Assembly (NCBI RefSeq): GCF_900167945.1
Contig: NZ_FUZA01000016.1
Location: 1 to 34,844, forward strand
DNA length: 34,844 nt
Source of the DNA: Dyadobacter psychrophilus
Lineage (GTDB): Bacteria; Bacteroidota; Bacteroidia; Cytophagales; Spirosomataceae
Reading direction: 5' to 3'
The notes beneath the pieces were generated by a model. It was not told the origin of the DNA. It saw only the letters and a program-made list of their open reading frames with translations, and did not search any database. The translations under genes were made by a program, and so were the position numbers. Shown piece by piece: positions 8,582-16,850 of this stretch (position 1 is the first letter of the stretch; each line of letters starts with the position of its first letter).

Positions 8582-8965
8582 ATGGAAGCCACAACTTATA
8601 AAAAGATGAAAAATTTACTGATGTTAATTATAGCTCTTGCTTTAAGTACCACAGCATTCTCCCAGGCGAAAATGGGCGAAAAAATGAAAATGAATCACAA
8701 AATGGACATGAAGAAAGACCACATAATGATGAAGGATGGGCGAATGAAGATGATGAAAAATGGCGAAGAAATTCCTATGGATAAAGAAATGACAATGCAA
8801 AATGGTACGAAGGTGATGGCGGACGGGATGTATACAAACAAAGATGGTGCAACAATGACAATGAAGAATGGTGATATGATGGACATGGAAGGAATGATAA
8901 GCAAGATGCCATTGAAGGGAAAATCAACCAGGAAAGGTAGAATGGGCAAAATGAAGATGCAGTAA
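8582..8965 (+). CDS. DUF6799-type Met-rich secreted protein
   Basis: A 127-aa exported, strongly Met/Lys-rich protein. A second in-frame ATG at 8606 (MKNLLMLIIALALS) directly precedes the signal peptide, which is probably cut after AFSQ, and may be the true start. The body consists of Met-rich hairpin units such as MMKDGRMKMMKNGEEIPM, MTMQNGTKVMADG and MTMKNGDMMDMEG, the pattern I associate with DUF6799. Methionines spaced two or three residues apart in an exported protein suit Cu(I) or Ag(I) binding, which fits the surrounding copper genes, but this is inferred. It ends in a basic tail KGRMGKMKMQ. Confidence 0.82.
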   Translation: MEATTYKKMKNLLMLIIALALSTTAFSQAKMGEKMKMNHKMDMKKDHIMMKDGRMKMMKNGEEIPMDKEMTMQNGTKVMADGMYTNKDGATMTMKNGDMMDMEGMISKMPLKGKSTRKGRMGKMKMQ

Positions 8966-9278
8966 TAGAAGAGTTGGAGCAAGGTTCCGTTATAAGTTTA
9001 CGGTGTCAAAAAATAAAAATGGATAAAGGTGTGCCCATAGCATTTTGAAGGAATACCATTGAAAGAGATCATAATCTTAAGAACATGCTTATTGATAAGC
9101 AAAAGCAAAATGGAAGCACCAAAATTTAAATTAAGAATACAATACTGATGATACCTTTTCAATTAGTACGGTTATGTTTGCCCATGATGACAAAACGGAT
9201 ATAACATAAAGTTGGACGAAGAGAAACACGAGATAGACGTCAAGAAATACCATGTAATGATGACCAAATGAAGATAGA
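8966..9278 (+). other. Stop-rich stretch, probably decayed coding sequence
   Basis: No intact gene. A fragment at about 9110 reads MEAPKFKLRIQY before a stop and faintly resembles the start of the HMA protein at 5864. Another frame near 9210 reads KLDEEKHEIDVKKYH. Neither is long enough to assign, so origin is left open. Confidence 0.3.
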
Positions 9279-9482
9279 AAAAATGGTACATACCTTTAAC
9301 ATCTCAAATGCGGAGCTACTTATAGCTTAACTGTTTCTGCTCCAATGAATGGAACTTGTGAAGTCAAAGATAAAAATGGGAAAACGGTTCTTCTGGTCCA
9401 TGGGAACTACAAACAATATGGTGGTTGCGCCTTACACTGTCTTCAAATGAAAAACGAACATAATGATATGGAAATGAATTGA
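9279..9482 (+). pseudogene. Decayed second copy of the 153-aa secreted-protein gene
   Basis: Translating from 9279 gives KNGTYL, a TAA at 9297-9299, then HLKCGATYSLTVSAPMNG, TCEVKDKNGKTVLLVHGNY, and KQYGGCALHCLQMK with a Met/Asn tail and TGA at 9480-9482. This matches residues from about 89 to the C-terminus of the protein at 7357-7818 nearly position by position, including all three cysteines. The Tyr codon TAT of the intact copy is the TAA stop here. The 5' half is not recognisable upstream. The C-terminal part remains well conserved, so decay appears recent or the motif was under selection until recently. Confidence 0.8.
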
Positions 9483-9576
9483 CACCAAGTAAGTAATTAA
9501 GTGAAAGGTATCGTATACAATACAAATTTAATTTTTCGAAACTCATAGTATTTTAAAACAGATAAAAATCATCATT

Positions 9577-10452
9577 ATGGAAACATCAATTTCAATAAGC
9601 CGTATTTCTTTTGGTACAGGTTGTAGACTATTTATAGAGAGTAAAAGTACAGGTTTGTCATTAATGGTGGGCTTCATCATTATTTTATTTGCGTCTGCTT
9701 TCATCATTGGCTGTAATGGTAGTAATACTAATAATAGTCTAAAAACAGACTCTACTGCACAATCTAACGTGCAAAGGAATGGCGACGTTACTGAGGAAAT
9801 CCATAAGGGAATGGAAATGATTAAATCCGGCAACGAACTGGTTAACAAAGGGGAAAAAGCCAATGATAAGTCAATGATAGATAATGGGATGGCTGAAATG
9901 GATAAGGGAATGCAAATGGTAAAAGCCGGACAAAGTACCATGAATAGGCCTGAACATGAAAATGAAGATATGGATGATAAAATGGCAATGGGTGATAGCA
10001 TAAAAAAGACAGCAGGAAAAGATATGGATATGAGTGATAACGGAATGAATATGATTCATCAGGGATTAGACGTAGCTAAGTCTGGCAAAATGATTACCCA
10101 GCATGCACTAAAAAACAAGGATAAGCCGATGATGCAAACCGGCATGAGTATGATGGATAAAGGTATGGCGATGATTACCATGGGTAAAGAAATGATGGGA
10201 AAAGACAGCAACGTTATGGCCGATAAACCCATGTCTGATGATATGGATATGATGGATAAAGGCATGGATATGATGGATATGGGCAAAGGTATGACCAGCA
10301 AAGCTATGGGACCAGCAGATAAGCCCATGATGGATGATGATATGGATAAGGGTATGGATATGATGGACAAGGGCATGGACATGATGGGAATGGGCGCAGA
10401 TAAAATGAAAAAAGACAAAAAACCAATGCCTATGAAGGATGATGATATGTAA
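9577..10452 (+). CDS. Met/Asp-rich repeat lipoprotein, putative copper binder
   Basis: A 291-aa protein with a hydrophobic segment (residues 31-45) ending in IIGC at Cys46, which looks like a lipoprotein signal. An in-frame ATG at 9664 just before this segment may be the true start. The rest is low-complexity and built from short repeats of the type MDKGMDMM, MMDKGMAM and KPMMDDDM, which become denser towards the C-terminus. Earlier units (EEIHKGMEMIKSGNELVNKG) suggest that a helical repeat decayed or expanded into the Met/Asp version. Alternating Met and Asp in an exported protein would suit binding of soft metal ions; this is inference. It lies 29 bases before the flavin/2Fe-2S reductase gene and probably belongs to that operon. 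Confidence 0.8.
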   Translation: METSISISRISFGTGCRLFIESKSTGLSLMVGFIIILFASAFIIGCNGSNTNNSLKTDSTAQSNVQRNGDVTEEIHKGMEMIKSGNELVNKGEKANDKSMIDNGMAEMDKGMQMVKAGQSTMNRPEHENEDMDDKMAMGDSIKKTAGKDMDMSDNGMNMIHQGLDVAKSGKMITQHALKNKDKPMMQTGMSMMDKGMAMITMGKEMMGKDSNVMADKPMSDDMDMMDKGMDMMDMGKGMTSKAMGPADKPMMDDDMDKGMDMMDKGMDMMGMGADKMKKDKKPMPMKDDDM

Positions 10453-10481
10453 TTTTAATAGACGACCATAAATATTCTACG

Positions 10482-12491
10482 ATGAATTTGTTCCGTTGTA
10501 TCATTTTTACTGCTCTTTTCTGCATAATTTTTACTGTTTTTGCATTTTCCGCTATTGCACAAACTGCTGATGAGCATGCAGGCCACCATCCCGACAAAGT
10601 AGCAGCAGATACTGCTGCTTCAATGAATAAGATGGCAAATGCAAAAGATGCCAGCGGTGCCACGAAGGATATAGGTGCTGGTAAGAAAGCCAGTGGAATG
10701 GGGGCAGGCATGGGCGATATGATGAAGGATATGGGCAAGCCTACCAATAAGGAAATGTATCCTACACTGATGCAGGCAAATGAGCTCACCCCGGAAAAAC
10801 GTATTGAAATAAACCAGTTAGCAAATAAGCAAATTACCGAAGGTAATGCCTTGCTGGATATAGGTTTAAAACAACTTTCAGGTGCCACCCGTTTGCAGGA
10901 TCTGGAGGCTATGAAAGAAGCAAACCAACAGATGCACCGCGGACAAATGATGCTGGAAAGCGGCCTGGAAGGCCAGCGGGCATTAGCAGAAAGTATAGAC
11001 CCACGCCTTACAGCTTTACAATGGTTTAACAGGGAAATGAACCTTAATGCCATCGAAAATGCAAAAAAGCACAGTTTTATGGGGCTTTCCTGGTTTCATT
11101 ACATCACCATGTTTTTGCTCACCGCGTTTGCAGTAACGATGGTTTGGATGTATTTCCACAAAATGAAACGTGCCAATGCACTTGTTGAAAAATTATCGGG
11201 CAATCCAAAAGAGGATGTACCACCACCAGGTTCGGATAAATCAGGTGCAGCATCTGCCGCAGATAAACCGGGCACTATTCCGACTGCTTCCCCTGCTGAT
11301 AAAGCCGGAGCACCACCTGCTGTAAATCCCGATAGTGCACCATCAAAACCAAATTCATGGACAGGTACTTTGCTTGTTGCAGAAATTTTTTTAGAAACGC
11401 CCAATGTAAAAACTTTCCGCCTTACAGAACCAGGAGGTAAAAAAATCCCCTTTAATTTCCTGCCCGGCCAGTTCATTACAGTAACCATTAATCCAGCGGG
11501 TGTACCTGTAAAACGTTCGTATACGATTGCTTCCTCGCCCACACATACAGAATATTGCGAAATAACGGTTAAGCACGAAGAGAAGGGAACGGTTTCGCAT
11601 TATATGCACAACGAAGTTCATATTGGAGAATTAATGCAGTTTACCGGGCCCTCTGGCAAATTCACTTTTACAGAAACACATGCAGACAGCGCTGTATTCA
11701 TTGGTGGTGGCGTAGGATTAACGCCAATGATGAGTGCCGTCCGTTATTTGACAGACCGCTCCTGGAAAGGTGAAATTTATTTTTTCTTTACATGTAAGAA
11801 TGAAAGCAGTATTATTTTTCGAGAAGAACTATTATACCTGCAAAAACGCTACTCTAATTTACATGTGTTTTTTGTACTTAGCCAACAACAAGGCGAGGCC
11901 GGGGTTGACTTTATCCCCGGTCATATTACTAAAGAAATAATAACAGAACGAGTGCCGGATATTATATCCCGTATGATTCACATTTGCGGGCCAAAACCCA
12001 TGATGGATGCGGTAAAATTGATGATGGATGCGTTAAAAGTGCCTAAGGAAAATGTGATGGTAGAGGTATTTGCCGGCCCGCCACCAGCAGCTAAAACGCC
12101 GATACAACCAACTGGTGCTCCTGTAAAACCACCAGAGGGAAGTGAAGCAGCGCAGCCAGCTGCCACACCTGAAGAAGGAAAAGCTGCGGTGTCCCAGAAT
12201 AAAGAACCTGCTTCACCTGAGCAAGATAAGGGTGGGGTGGTCACGTTTGTCAAATCAAATAAAACAGCAGTACTTACAGCGGATAAGTCGGTACTCGAAG
12301 CATCGGAAGAGGCCGGCGCTAACATCGATTATTCCTGCCGCGTTGGAACATGCGGTGTGTGCAAAATAAAGTTGATTTCAGGTATGGTGACCATGGCCGT
12401 AGAAGATGCATTGACAGAGGAGGATAAGGCGGAAAATATAATTTTGGCTTGTCAGGCAAAGGCAACCGAAGCTGTTTCAGTTGATGCTTAA
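10482..12491 (+). CDS. Membrane-anchored FAD/NAD(P) and 2Fe-2S reductase with Met-rich N-terminal domain
   Basis: A 669-aa multidomain redox protein. Residues 1-26 are a signal peptide ending AIAQ. Residues 27-200 are exported, Met/His-rich at first and then helical. One TM helix spans about residues 205-227 and is followed by KMKR, placing the rest in the cytosol. A Pro/Ala/Lys linker leads to a ferredoxin-reductase module from about 290, with the FAD motif RSYTIASSP at about 345 and the NAD(P) motif GGGVGLTP at about 408. A second Pro-rich linker precedes a plant-type [2Fe-2S] ferredoxin domain with Cys619, Cys624, Cys627 and Cys657. This suggests NAD(P)H oxidation in the cytosol, with electrons passed to a membrane partner. 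The next two genes encode a cytochrome b-like protein and a multiheme cytochrome c and are closely coupled. The exported N-terminal domain on such a reductase is unusual. Confidence 0.88.
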   Translation: MNLFRCIIFTALFCIIFTVFAFSAIAQTADEHAGHHPDKVAADTAASMNKMANAKDASGATKDIGAGKKASGMGAGMGDMMKDMGKPTNKEMYPTLMQANELTPEKRIEINQLANKQITEGNALLDIGLKQLSGATRLQDLEAMKEANQQMHRGQMMLESGLEGQRALAESIDPRLTALQWFNREMNLNAIENAKKHSFMGLSWFHYITMFLLTAFAVTMVWMYFHKMKRANALVEKLSGNPKEDVPPPGSDKSGAASAADKPGTIPTASPADKAGAPPAVNPDSAPSKPNSWTGTLLVAEIFLETPNVKTFRLTEPGGKKIPFNFLPGQFITVTINPAGVPVKRSYTIASSPTHTEYCEITVKHEEKGTVSHYMHNEVHIGELMQFTGPSGKFTFTETHADSAVFIGGGVGLTPMMSAVRYLTDRSWKGEIYFFFTCKNESSIIFREELLYLQKRYSNLHVFFVLSQQQGEAGVDFIPGHITKEIITERVPDIISRMIHICGPKPMMDAVKLMMDALKVPKENVMVEVFAGPPPAAKTPIQPTGAPVKPPEGSEAAQPAATPEEGKAAVSQNKEPASPEQDKGGVVTFVKSNKTAVLTADKSVLEASEEAGANIDYSCRVGTCGVCKIKLISGMVTMAVEDALTEEDKAENIILACQAKATEAVSVDA

Positions 12492-12514
12492 ATTTTTACG
12501 AAAGGAATACATAA

Positions 12515-13276
12515 ATGAAACGGGAACGCACCATCATGGTCTCCATGCTTATACTACAACTTATTTTGTGGTTAGGCTTTTTGGTGCATCAGTCTCCACG
12601 GTTTGCAGGTAGCCTTACCGGTGGCATACTGGCAATTACAGCCGCTTTGCTGATGATTGTGCCGCCTCTTTTATATTCAGCCACCAAACGGATACCTTTT
12701 TTTAAAGAAAAAATTACAAAGCGTATTTCAATGGGCACATTACTTACCTGGCATGTTTATACAAGCATCGTTGGTGCCATTCTTGCTATACTCCACACGG
12801 GCCACCGATTCGAAAGCAATCTTGGTATATGGCTTACCGTAATGATGATGCTTACGGTATTAAGTGGTTTTACAGGAAGGTATTTTCTTAGTTATTCATC
12901 AAAAGAAGTCAATGAGAAACAAGCTGAACTCAACCTTTTGGCTACGCAATACAACCAGTTAATTAATGAGATAGGTAAGCAACCAGAATCAGGGGCGAGT
13001 CATGTTGTCTCCAATAATTTGATAAGCCGTGCCTTCAACAGCTTTGTAGGCACTCAGGGTATTGCTACAGATCCTAAATCCCTGCTATCGCACCGGGCTT
13101 TGCTTTTGACTGAGTCCATTGCGGATCTTGAATATGCTATTAAAACACACGAATTACTAAAACGAAGAACAGCCCGATGGTTAAAAATCCATATCATCAC
13201 ATCTTCTGCGTTTTATATTTTACTGATACTGCATATTTGGTCAGCCATTTATTTTGGGTTAAGATATCTTAGATGA
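12515..13276 (+). CDS. Cytochrome b-like membrane protein, probable diheme
   Basis: A 253-aa inner-membrane protein with about five TM helices (near 8-25, 32-54, 74-95, 104-126 and 227-249). His80 and His94 are 14 residues apart in one helix, and His226 and His240 are 14 apart in another. This is the bis-histidine pattern of membrane cytochromes b that bind two hemes on opposite sides of the bilayer. A soluble charged stretch at 128-220 separates the last helix. The gene starts 23 bases after the reductase gene and overlaps the multiheme cytochrome gene by 4 bases (ATGA), so the three are one translational unit. The expected role is to carry electrons across the membrane from the cytosolic flavin/Fe-S domain to the periplasmic hemes. 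No close named family is claimed. Confidence 0.78.
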   Translation: MKRERTIMVSMLILQLILWLGFLVHQSPRFAGSLTGGILAITAALLMIVPPLLYSATKRIPFFKEKITKRISMGTLLTWHVYTSIVGAILAILHTGHRFESNLGIWLTVMMMLTVLSGFTGRYFLSYSSKEVNEKQAELNLLATQYNQLINEIGKQPESGASHVVSNNLISRAFNSFVGTQGIATDPKSLLSHRALLLTESIADLEYAIKTHELLKRRTARWLKIHIITSSAFYILLILHIWSAIYFGLRYLR

Positions 13277-14043
13277 AAAAATTAATTGGCATACTTATTC
13301 TTATATTTTACATAGCGGTAGTTTCTCACTACGGTAATTTTGATTTTACAGAAAAAAATAGCTGGCAAGCACAAGCAAGTCCAGGTAAATTGTCTTCTGC
13401 CCATGAAATGCTTTCAGCCAATTGTGCAACCTGCCACACGGCTACAATGGGTGTCGACAATGCAAAATGTATCACCTGCCATGGCGATAACAAGGCCTTA
13501 CTAGAGCGGCAGCCCACTGCTTTTCACGGTGTGATCGGCAATTGTTCCTCCTGTCATATTGAACACCAGGGCCCAGATGCGAATTTGCGGGTGATGGACC
13601 ACGAGGCAATGGCGCTTCTTGGTGAAAAAATAATTGGCGATGAAAAAAAATCTTTTCAGTTAGATGAATCAATCATACCGGCTGACCACCCGCTGGTTTC
13701 AGATCAGATTGCAAAACTTAATTGTGCCACCTGCCACGGCACAAAAGATAAGCATCTTGGTTTGATGGGCAATAATTGTGCATCCTGCCATGCCGCTACC
13801 CAGTGGACAATTCCTGAGTTCCAGCATCCGTCGGTACTTTCTATTAATTGTTCCCAATGCCACCAGGCTCCGCCGAGCCACTATATGATGCACTTCGAAA
13901 TGGTTTCTAAAAAGGTTGCCGCCCGAAGTGATGAAAAAGGGAACGGTTGTTGCGAAGCTGTTTTAGTTAATCAATGTTATTCTTGCCATAAAACAACTTC
14001 ATGGAATGATATCCAGGGAGTGGGTTTTTATAAACACCATTAA
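13273..14043 (+). CDS. Heptaheme c-type cytochrome (cytochrome c3/c7-like)
   Basis: A 256-aa exported cytochrome with an N-terminal signal or anchor helix (residues 4-18). There are seven CxxCH heme-binding motifs, at Cys51, 66, 91, 151, 169, 193 and 235. The first three sit in a block with CSSCHIEHQGPDA that resembles class III (c3/c7) cytochromes; the next three form a second block with CATCHGTKDKH. Extra His residues around the motifs can serve as distal ligands. The stretch at 208-230, including GCC, may be an additional ligand site. The start overlaps the stop of the cytochrome b-like gene, showing tight coupling. It would take electrons from that protein and pass them to a periplasmic acceptor. 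The acceptor is unknown; metal ions or multicopper proteins nearby are possibilities only. Confidence 0.88.
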   Translation: MKKLIGILILIFYIAVVSHYGNFDFTEKNSWQAQASPGKLSSAHEMLSANCATCHTATMGVDNAKCITCHGDNKALLERQPTAFHGVIGNCSSCHIEHQGPDANLRVMDHEAMALLGEKIIGDEKKSFQLDESIIPADHPLVSDQIAKLNCATCHGTKDKHLGLMGNNCASCHAATQWTIPEFQHPSVLSINCSQCHQAPPSHYMMHFEMVSKKVAARSDEKGNGCCEAVLVNQCYSCHKTTSWNDIQGVGFYKHH

Positions 14044-14149
14044 AACACATTGAATAAGCATCTGCTATACTTCATCAAACCAATGAAATGAAAATAATCG
14101 ACTATAGTCAAATGCTAATCGATGGCCAATGCTATCTGAGCTTTATGGC

Positions 14150-14335
14150 GCTGTGGATGCGCCAATGCTAGGAAAAAGCCTAATGTAAAAAGCGGTATTG
14201 AAAAAATCGAAGGCACCATTGGTAAGCCCTGAAATTGCTGCTGCTATTTTGCTTTTTAGCATCAAATAAGCAAGCTTTATCAATGGCACTGTTCTGGTGG
14301 TAGATGGAGGAAGGGTGCAGGTATATAATCAATAG
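14150..14335 (+). pseudogene. Remnant of a short-chain dehydrogenase/reductase gene
   Basis: Only the C-terminal end of an SDR enzyme can be read. AVDAPMLGKS matches the region after the catalytic Tyr-Lys. Then in a second frame VKSGIEKIEGTIGKP follows, and back in the first frame PEIAAAILLFS, a TAA, then ASFINGTVLVVDGG with the characteristic SDR ending, to TAG at 14333-14335. Two compensating frameshifts and at least two in-frame stops show it is dead. The N-terminal Rossmann part was not found upstream, so the gene is also truncated. Confidence 0.72.
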
Positions 14336-14732
14336 CAAAGGTCTGTTTAATAACAACCTTAGTTTACAATGAACAAAGCACTTTCGCTGTAACCGTGACT
14401 TGTATCCGTTCTCTCATTTTTATATCAGTAAATTATGCAACTTAAACCCAAAGGTATGTAAGATTATTCGTATCAATAAGAGGAACTTTGCTATGAAGGG
14501 AAAACCACTTATGAGGATTGATTAAATACATAGGTATGGATACCGGGTTGTAAAAAAATAAAATTGAGGATTGTCATTTCCAAACATGACCACTATCATA
14601 AAGCGCTGAAAGAAGAGGTTCTACTTTTAATCAAATTTAAATAGCTTGTTTTGAAGTGGTTACAATAACTGCTTCCATCTATTCCGTTTAAAGACTTCTC
14701 ATAGTTAATCTTCTAATTTTAAAAACAAAAAA
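14336..14732 (+). other. Stop-rich stretch, no gene recognised
   Basis: AT-rich sequence between the SDR remnant and the SHOCT gene. The longest readable piece (about 14530-14643) ends HDHYHKALKEEVLLLIKFK but has no convincing start or family. Probably decayed coding sequence. Confidence 0.3.
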
Positions 14733-14948
14733 ATGTATAACAGCGGTTATCAGTTCGTGGGAATGCACTTTATATGGTGGTTCATTTGGCTAGGATTAAT
14801 TTTCTGGATTTTTGCTACGCCTTACAATATTCCAGGTCAGCGAAAAAAGAAAGATACTCCTCTTGACATTTTGCAGAAGCGTTTCGCTTCAGGACAAATA
14901 ACAAAGGAAGAATACCAGGAGCATAAAAAAATTTTGCGGGTAGTTTAA
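14733..14948 (+). CDS. Small membrane protein with SHOCT domain
   Basis: A 71-aa protein. Residues 13-29 form one Trp/Ile-rich TM helix (FIWWFIWLGLIFWIFA). After a short basic linker (GQRKKK), residues 41-67 form a SHOCT domain, recognised by PLDILQKRFASGQITKEEY. SHOCT domains are short C-terminal helical hairpins found on many otherwise unrelated small proteins; the function is not defined. The leader before the ATG is A-rich, as usual in this phylum. A frameshifted paralogue lies at 8154-8310, and both copies are followed by remnants of the same kind of signal-peptide/TM gene. Confidence 0.88.
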   Translation: MYNSGYQFVGMHFIWWFIWLGLIFWIFATPYNIPGQRKKKDTPLDILQKRFASGQITKEEYQEHKKILRVV

Positions 14949-15037
14949 CCATATTAAATAACTGCAACAAATCTATCTGTTAAAGATAAATGATTTTCTT
15001 TTAAACCGGTAACCATCAGGTTTAGCTGTGGAAATGT

Positions 15038-15245
15038 ATGAAGAAGCTACTGCCTTTCATTGCTGCCTTTTCTTTAAGTTCATGTGTAATATTTGCCCAA
15101 GAACACAGAATGGAGAAAATAGGCAAAAGGATTTGGTCTAAAATGATTTAAATGATAAACAGTTGTGAGCATATCCCTAATTGTGCTGACCGTTTCGGCA
15201 TTTGTCTTCTTTACCGGCCTTTCTGTTATGGCAAAGCATAACTAG
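15038..15245 (+). pseudogene. Second remnant of a small signal-peptide/TM protein gene
   Basis: The ATG at 15038 begins a signal peptide (MKKLLPFIAAFSLSSCVIFAQ) but the frame stops at 15149-15151 after 37 codons. Another frame then reads TVVSISLIVLTVSAFVFF, a single hydrophobic helix, ending GLSVMAKHN and TAG at 15243-15245. The layout of signal peptide, short polar part and one TM helix is the same as at 8323-8519, and the position after a SHOCT gene is also the same. More than one frameshift is needed here, so this copy is more decayed. Confidence 0.55.
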
Positions 15246-15361
15246 CCCCTAGTTTTTGCACAGTCTCACGGTGTTAAAAAATTGTTCTTCTGTGCGATTC
15301 AAAAAATGAATACGAGAAGGCAAAGAACTTGAAATATTAATCAAACTAAAAAGAAATAAAC

Positions 15362-16744
15362 ATGTCTATTCAAACAATTAATCCCACAACAAACCTTGCG
15401 CTCAAGACTTTTGAAGAAATGACAGAGGAGGCAGTGGATGCTGCTGTAGCACAAGCCTTAACAGCATTTGGCGACTGGAAAAGAACCACTTACGAGCAAC
15501 GTGCCCGTTTATTGCACAAGGTAGCTGACTTGATGCGCGAAAAAAAAGAAGCATTGGCAACAACAATCACTTTGGAGATGGGCAAACTCATCTCCCAGGC
15601 GGAAGCTGAAATAGTTTTAAGTGCTGATATTTTTGATTACTACGCCGACAATGGTGCCGTCTTTCTCGCCGATAAAAATCTTAGCCCCGAACATGGAAAA
15701 GCGTTTATCCGCCACAGCCCAGTAGGTGTGCTGTTAGGTGTAGAACCGTGGAACTTTCCATATTACCAGGTGGCCCGTTTTGCCGCGCCTAACATAATGA
15801 TAGGCAATACAGTGCTGGTAAAACATGCGTCCATCGTGCCTCAATGCGCCATCACCATAGAAGAATTGTTCAAAGAAGCGGGTGCCGCACCGGGCATTTA
15901 TACCAACCTTTTGATATCAGGCAGCCGCGCTTCGGTATTAGTGCGCGATAAAAGAATTAAAGGGGTTTCCCTTACTGGCAGCGAGGAAGCGGGGGCAAGC
16001 GTAGCATCTGAAGCCGGCAAAAATTTAAAAAAATCTGTTCTTGAATTGGGGGGAAGCGACGCCTTTATCATATTGGAAGATGCCGATATTGAAAAGACAG
16101 TTGAATGGGCAGTTGTGGGTAGAATGAATAATAACGGGCAATGTTGTGTGGCATCTAAACGGTTTATTGCCGTAGAAGCTGTGGCCGACGAGTTCCTGGA
16201 ACGATTCAAAAACCGGTTGTCTAATATAGTGGTCGGCGACCCAATGGACAAGACTACTGAATTAGGACCCCTGAGTAGTGAAGGCGCAGCAGTACAGTTA
16301 GCCGACCAGGTCAAGCGGGCTGTAGATGCAGGAGCAAAAGTATTGATAGGTGGCAAGCGTGTTGACCGCCCTGGCGCTTTTATGCAACCTACTATTCTCA
16401 CCGATATTAAACCAGGCAATCCTGCATATCTGGAAGAGTTGTTTGGACCGGTTGCCTCTTTTTACCGCGTCAAAAATGAGCAGGCTGCTATTGACCTTGC
16501 TAATGACTCACCATTTGGTTTAGGCGGTTCTGTTTTCACGCAAGACATTGAACGAGGCCAGCGGGTGGCTGACCAGATTGATACCGGAATGGTTTTCATT
16601 AATCACCCTACATGGACACAAGCTGATTTGCCTTTTGGGGGCACCAAGCGTTCAGGTTACGGACGTGAGTTATCAGAGTTAGGTATTGATGAATTTGTAA
16701 ACAAAAAACTTATTCGCACAAGCGAACTAACCGACCCTTTTTAA
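15362..16744 (+). CDS. NAD(P)-dependent succinate-semialdehyde dehydrogenase-type ALDH
   Basis: A complete 460-aa aldehyde dehydrogenase without signal peptide, hence cytosolic. The catalytic pair is clear: the general base Glu228 in LELGGSD and the nucleophile Cys262 in NGQCC, 34 residues apart as usual. The EPWNFPYYQ motif near residue 125 and the C-terminal PFGGTKRSGYGRE are also present. The motif set and length fit succinate-semialdehyde dehydrogenases (GabD/Sad class) that oxidise succinate semialdehyde to succinate; other small aldehydes are possible. It stands alone among copper genes and decayed genes, and has no partner enzyme of a GABA or similar pathway in the window. It may detoxify aldehydes formed during metal or oxidative stress, but that is speculative. 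Confidence 0.9.
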   Translation: MSIQTINPTTNLALKTFEEMTEEAVDAAVAQALTAFGDWKRTTYEQRARLLHKVADLMREKKEALATTITLEMGKLISQAEAEIVLSADIFDYYADNGAVFLADKNLSPEHGKAFIRHSPVGVLLGVEPWNFPYYQVARFAAPNIMIGNTVLVKHASIVPQCAITIEELFKEAGAAPGIYTNLLISGSRASVLVRDKRIKGVSLTGSEEAGASVASEAGKNLKKSVLELGGSDAFIILEDADIEKTVEWAVVGRMNNNGQCCVASKRFIAVEAVADEFLERFKNRLSNIVVGDPMDKTTELGPLSSEGAAVQLADQVKRAVDAGAKVLIGGKRVDRPGAFMQPTILTDIKPGNPAYLEELFGPVASFYRVKNEQAAIDLANDSPFGLGGSVFTQDIERGQRVADQIDTGMVFINHPTWTQADLPFGGTKRSGYGRELSELGIDEFVNKKLIRTSELTDPF

Positions 16745-16850
16745 TAATCTCTAAATAGCGCTGTTATTCATTTCAAAGCTATTTATTTCCTGCTGAATAG
16801 AACCATAAAAGTCCACGGGAGTGATATATGGATGCTTGACAGACAAACAA

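Noticed and set aside
10230..10400. Short tandem repeats that might suggest a CRISPR array
   Set aside because: They are in-frame codon repeats of a Met/Asp-rich protein without spacers.
10059..10418. Open frames antisense to the Met/Asp repeat gene (also 9543-10001)
   Set aside because: They mirror the repetitive sense codons and give Ile/Ser/Pro-rich low-complexity protein.
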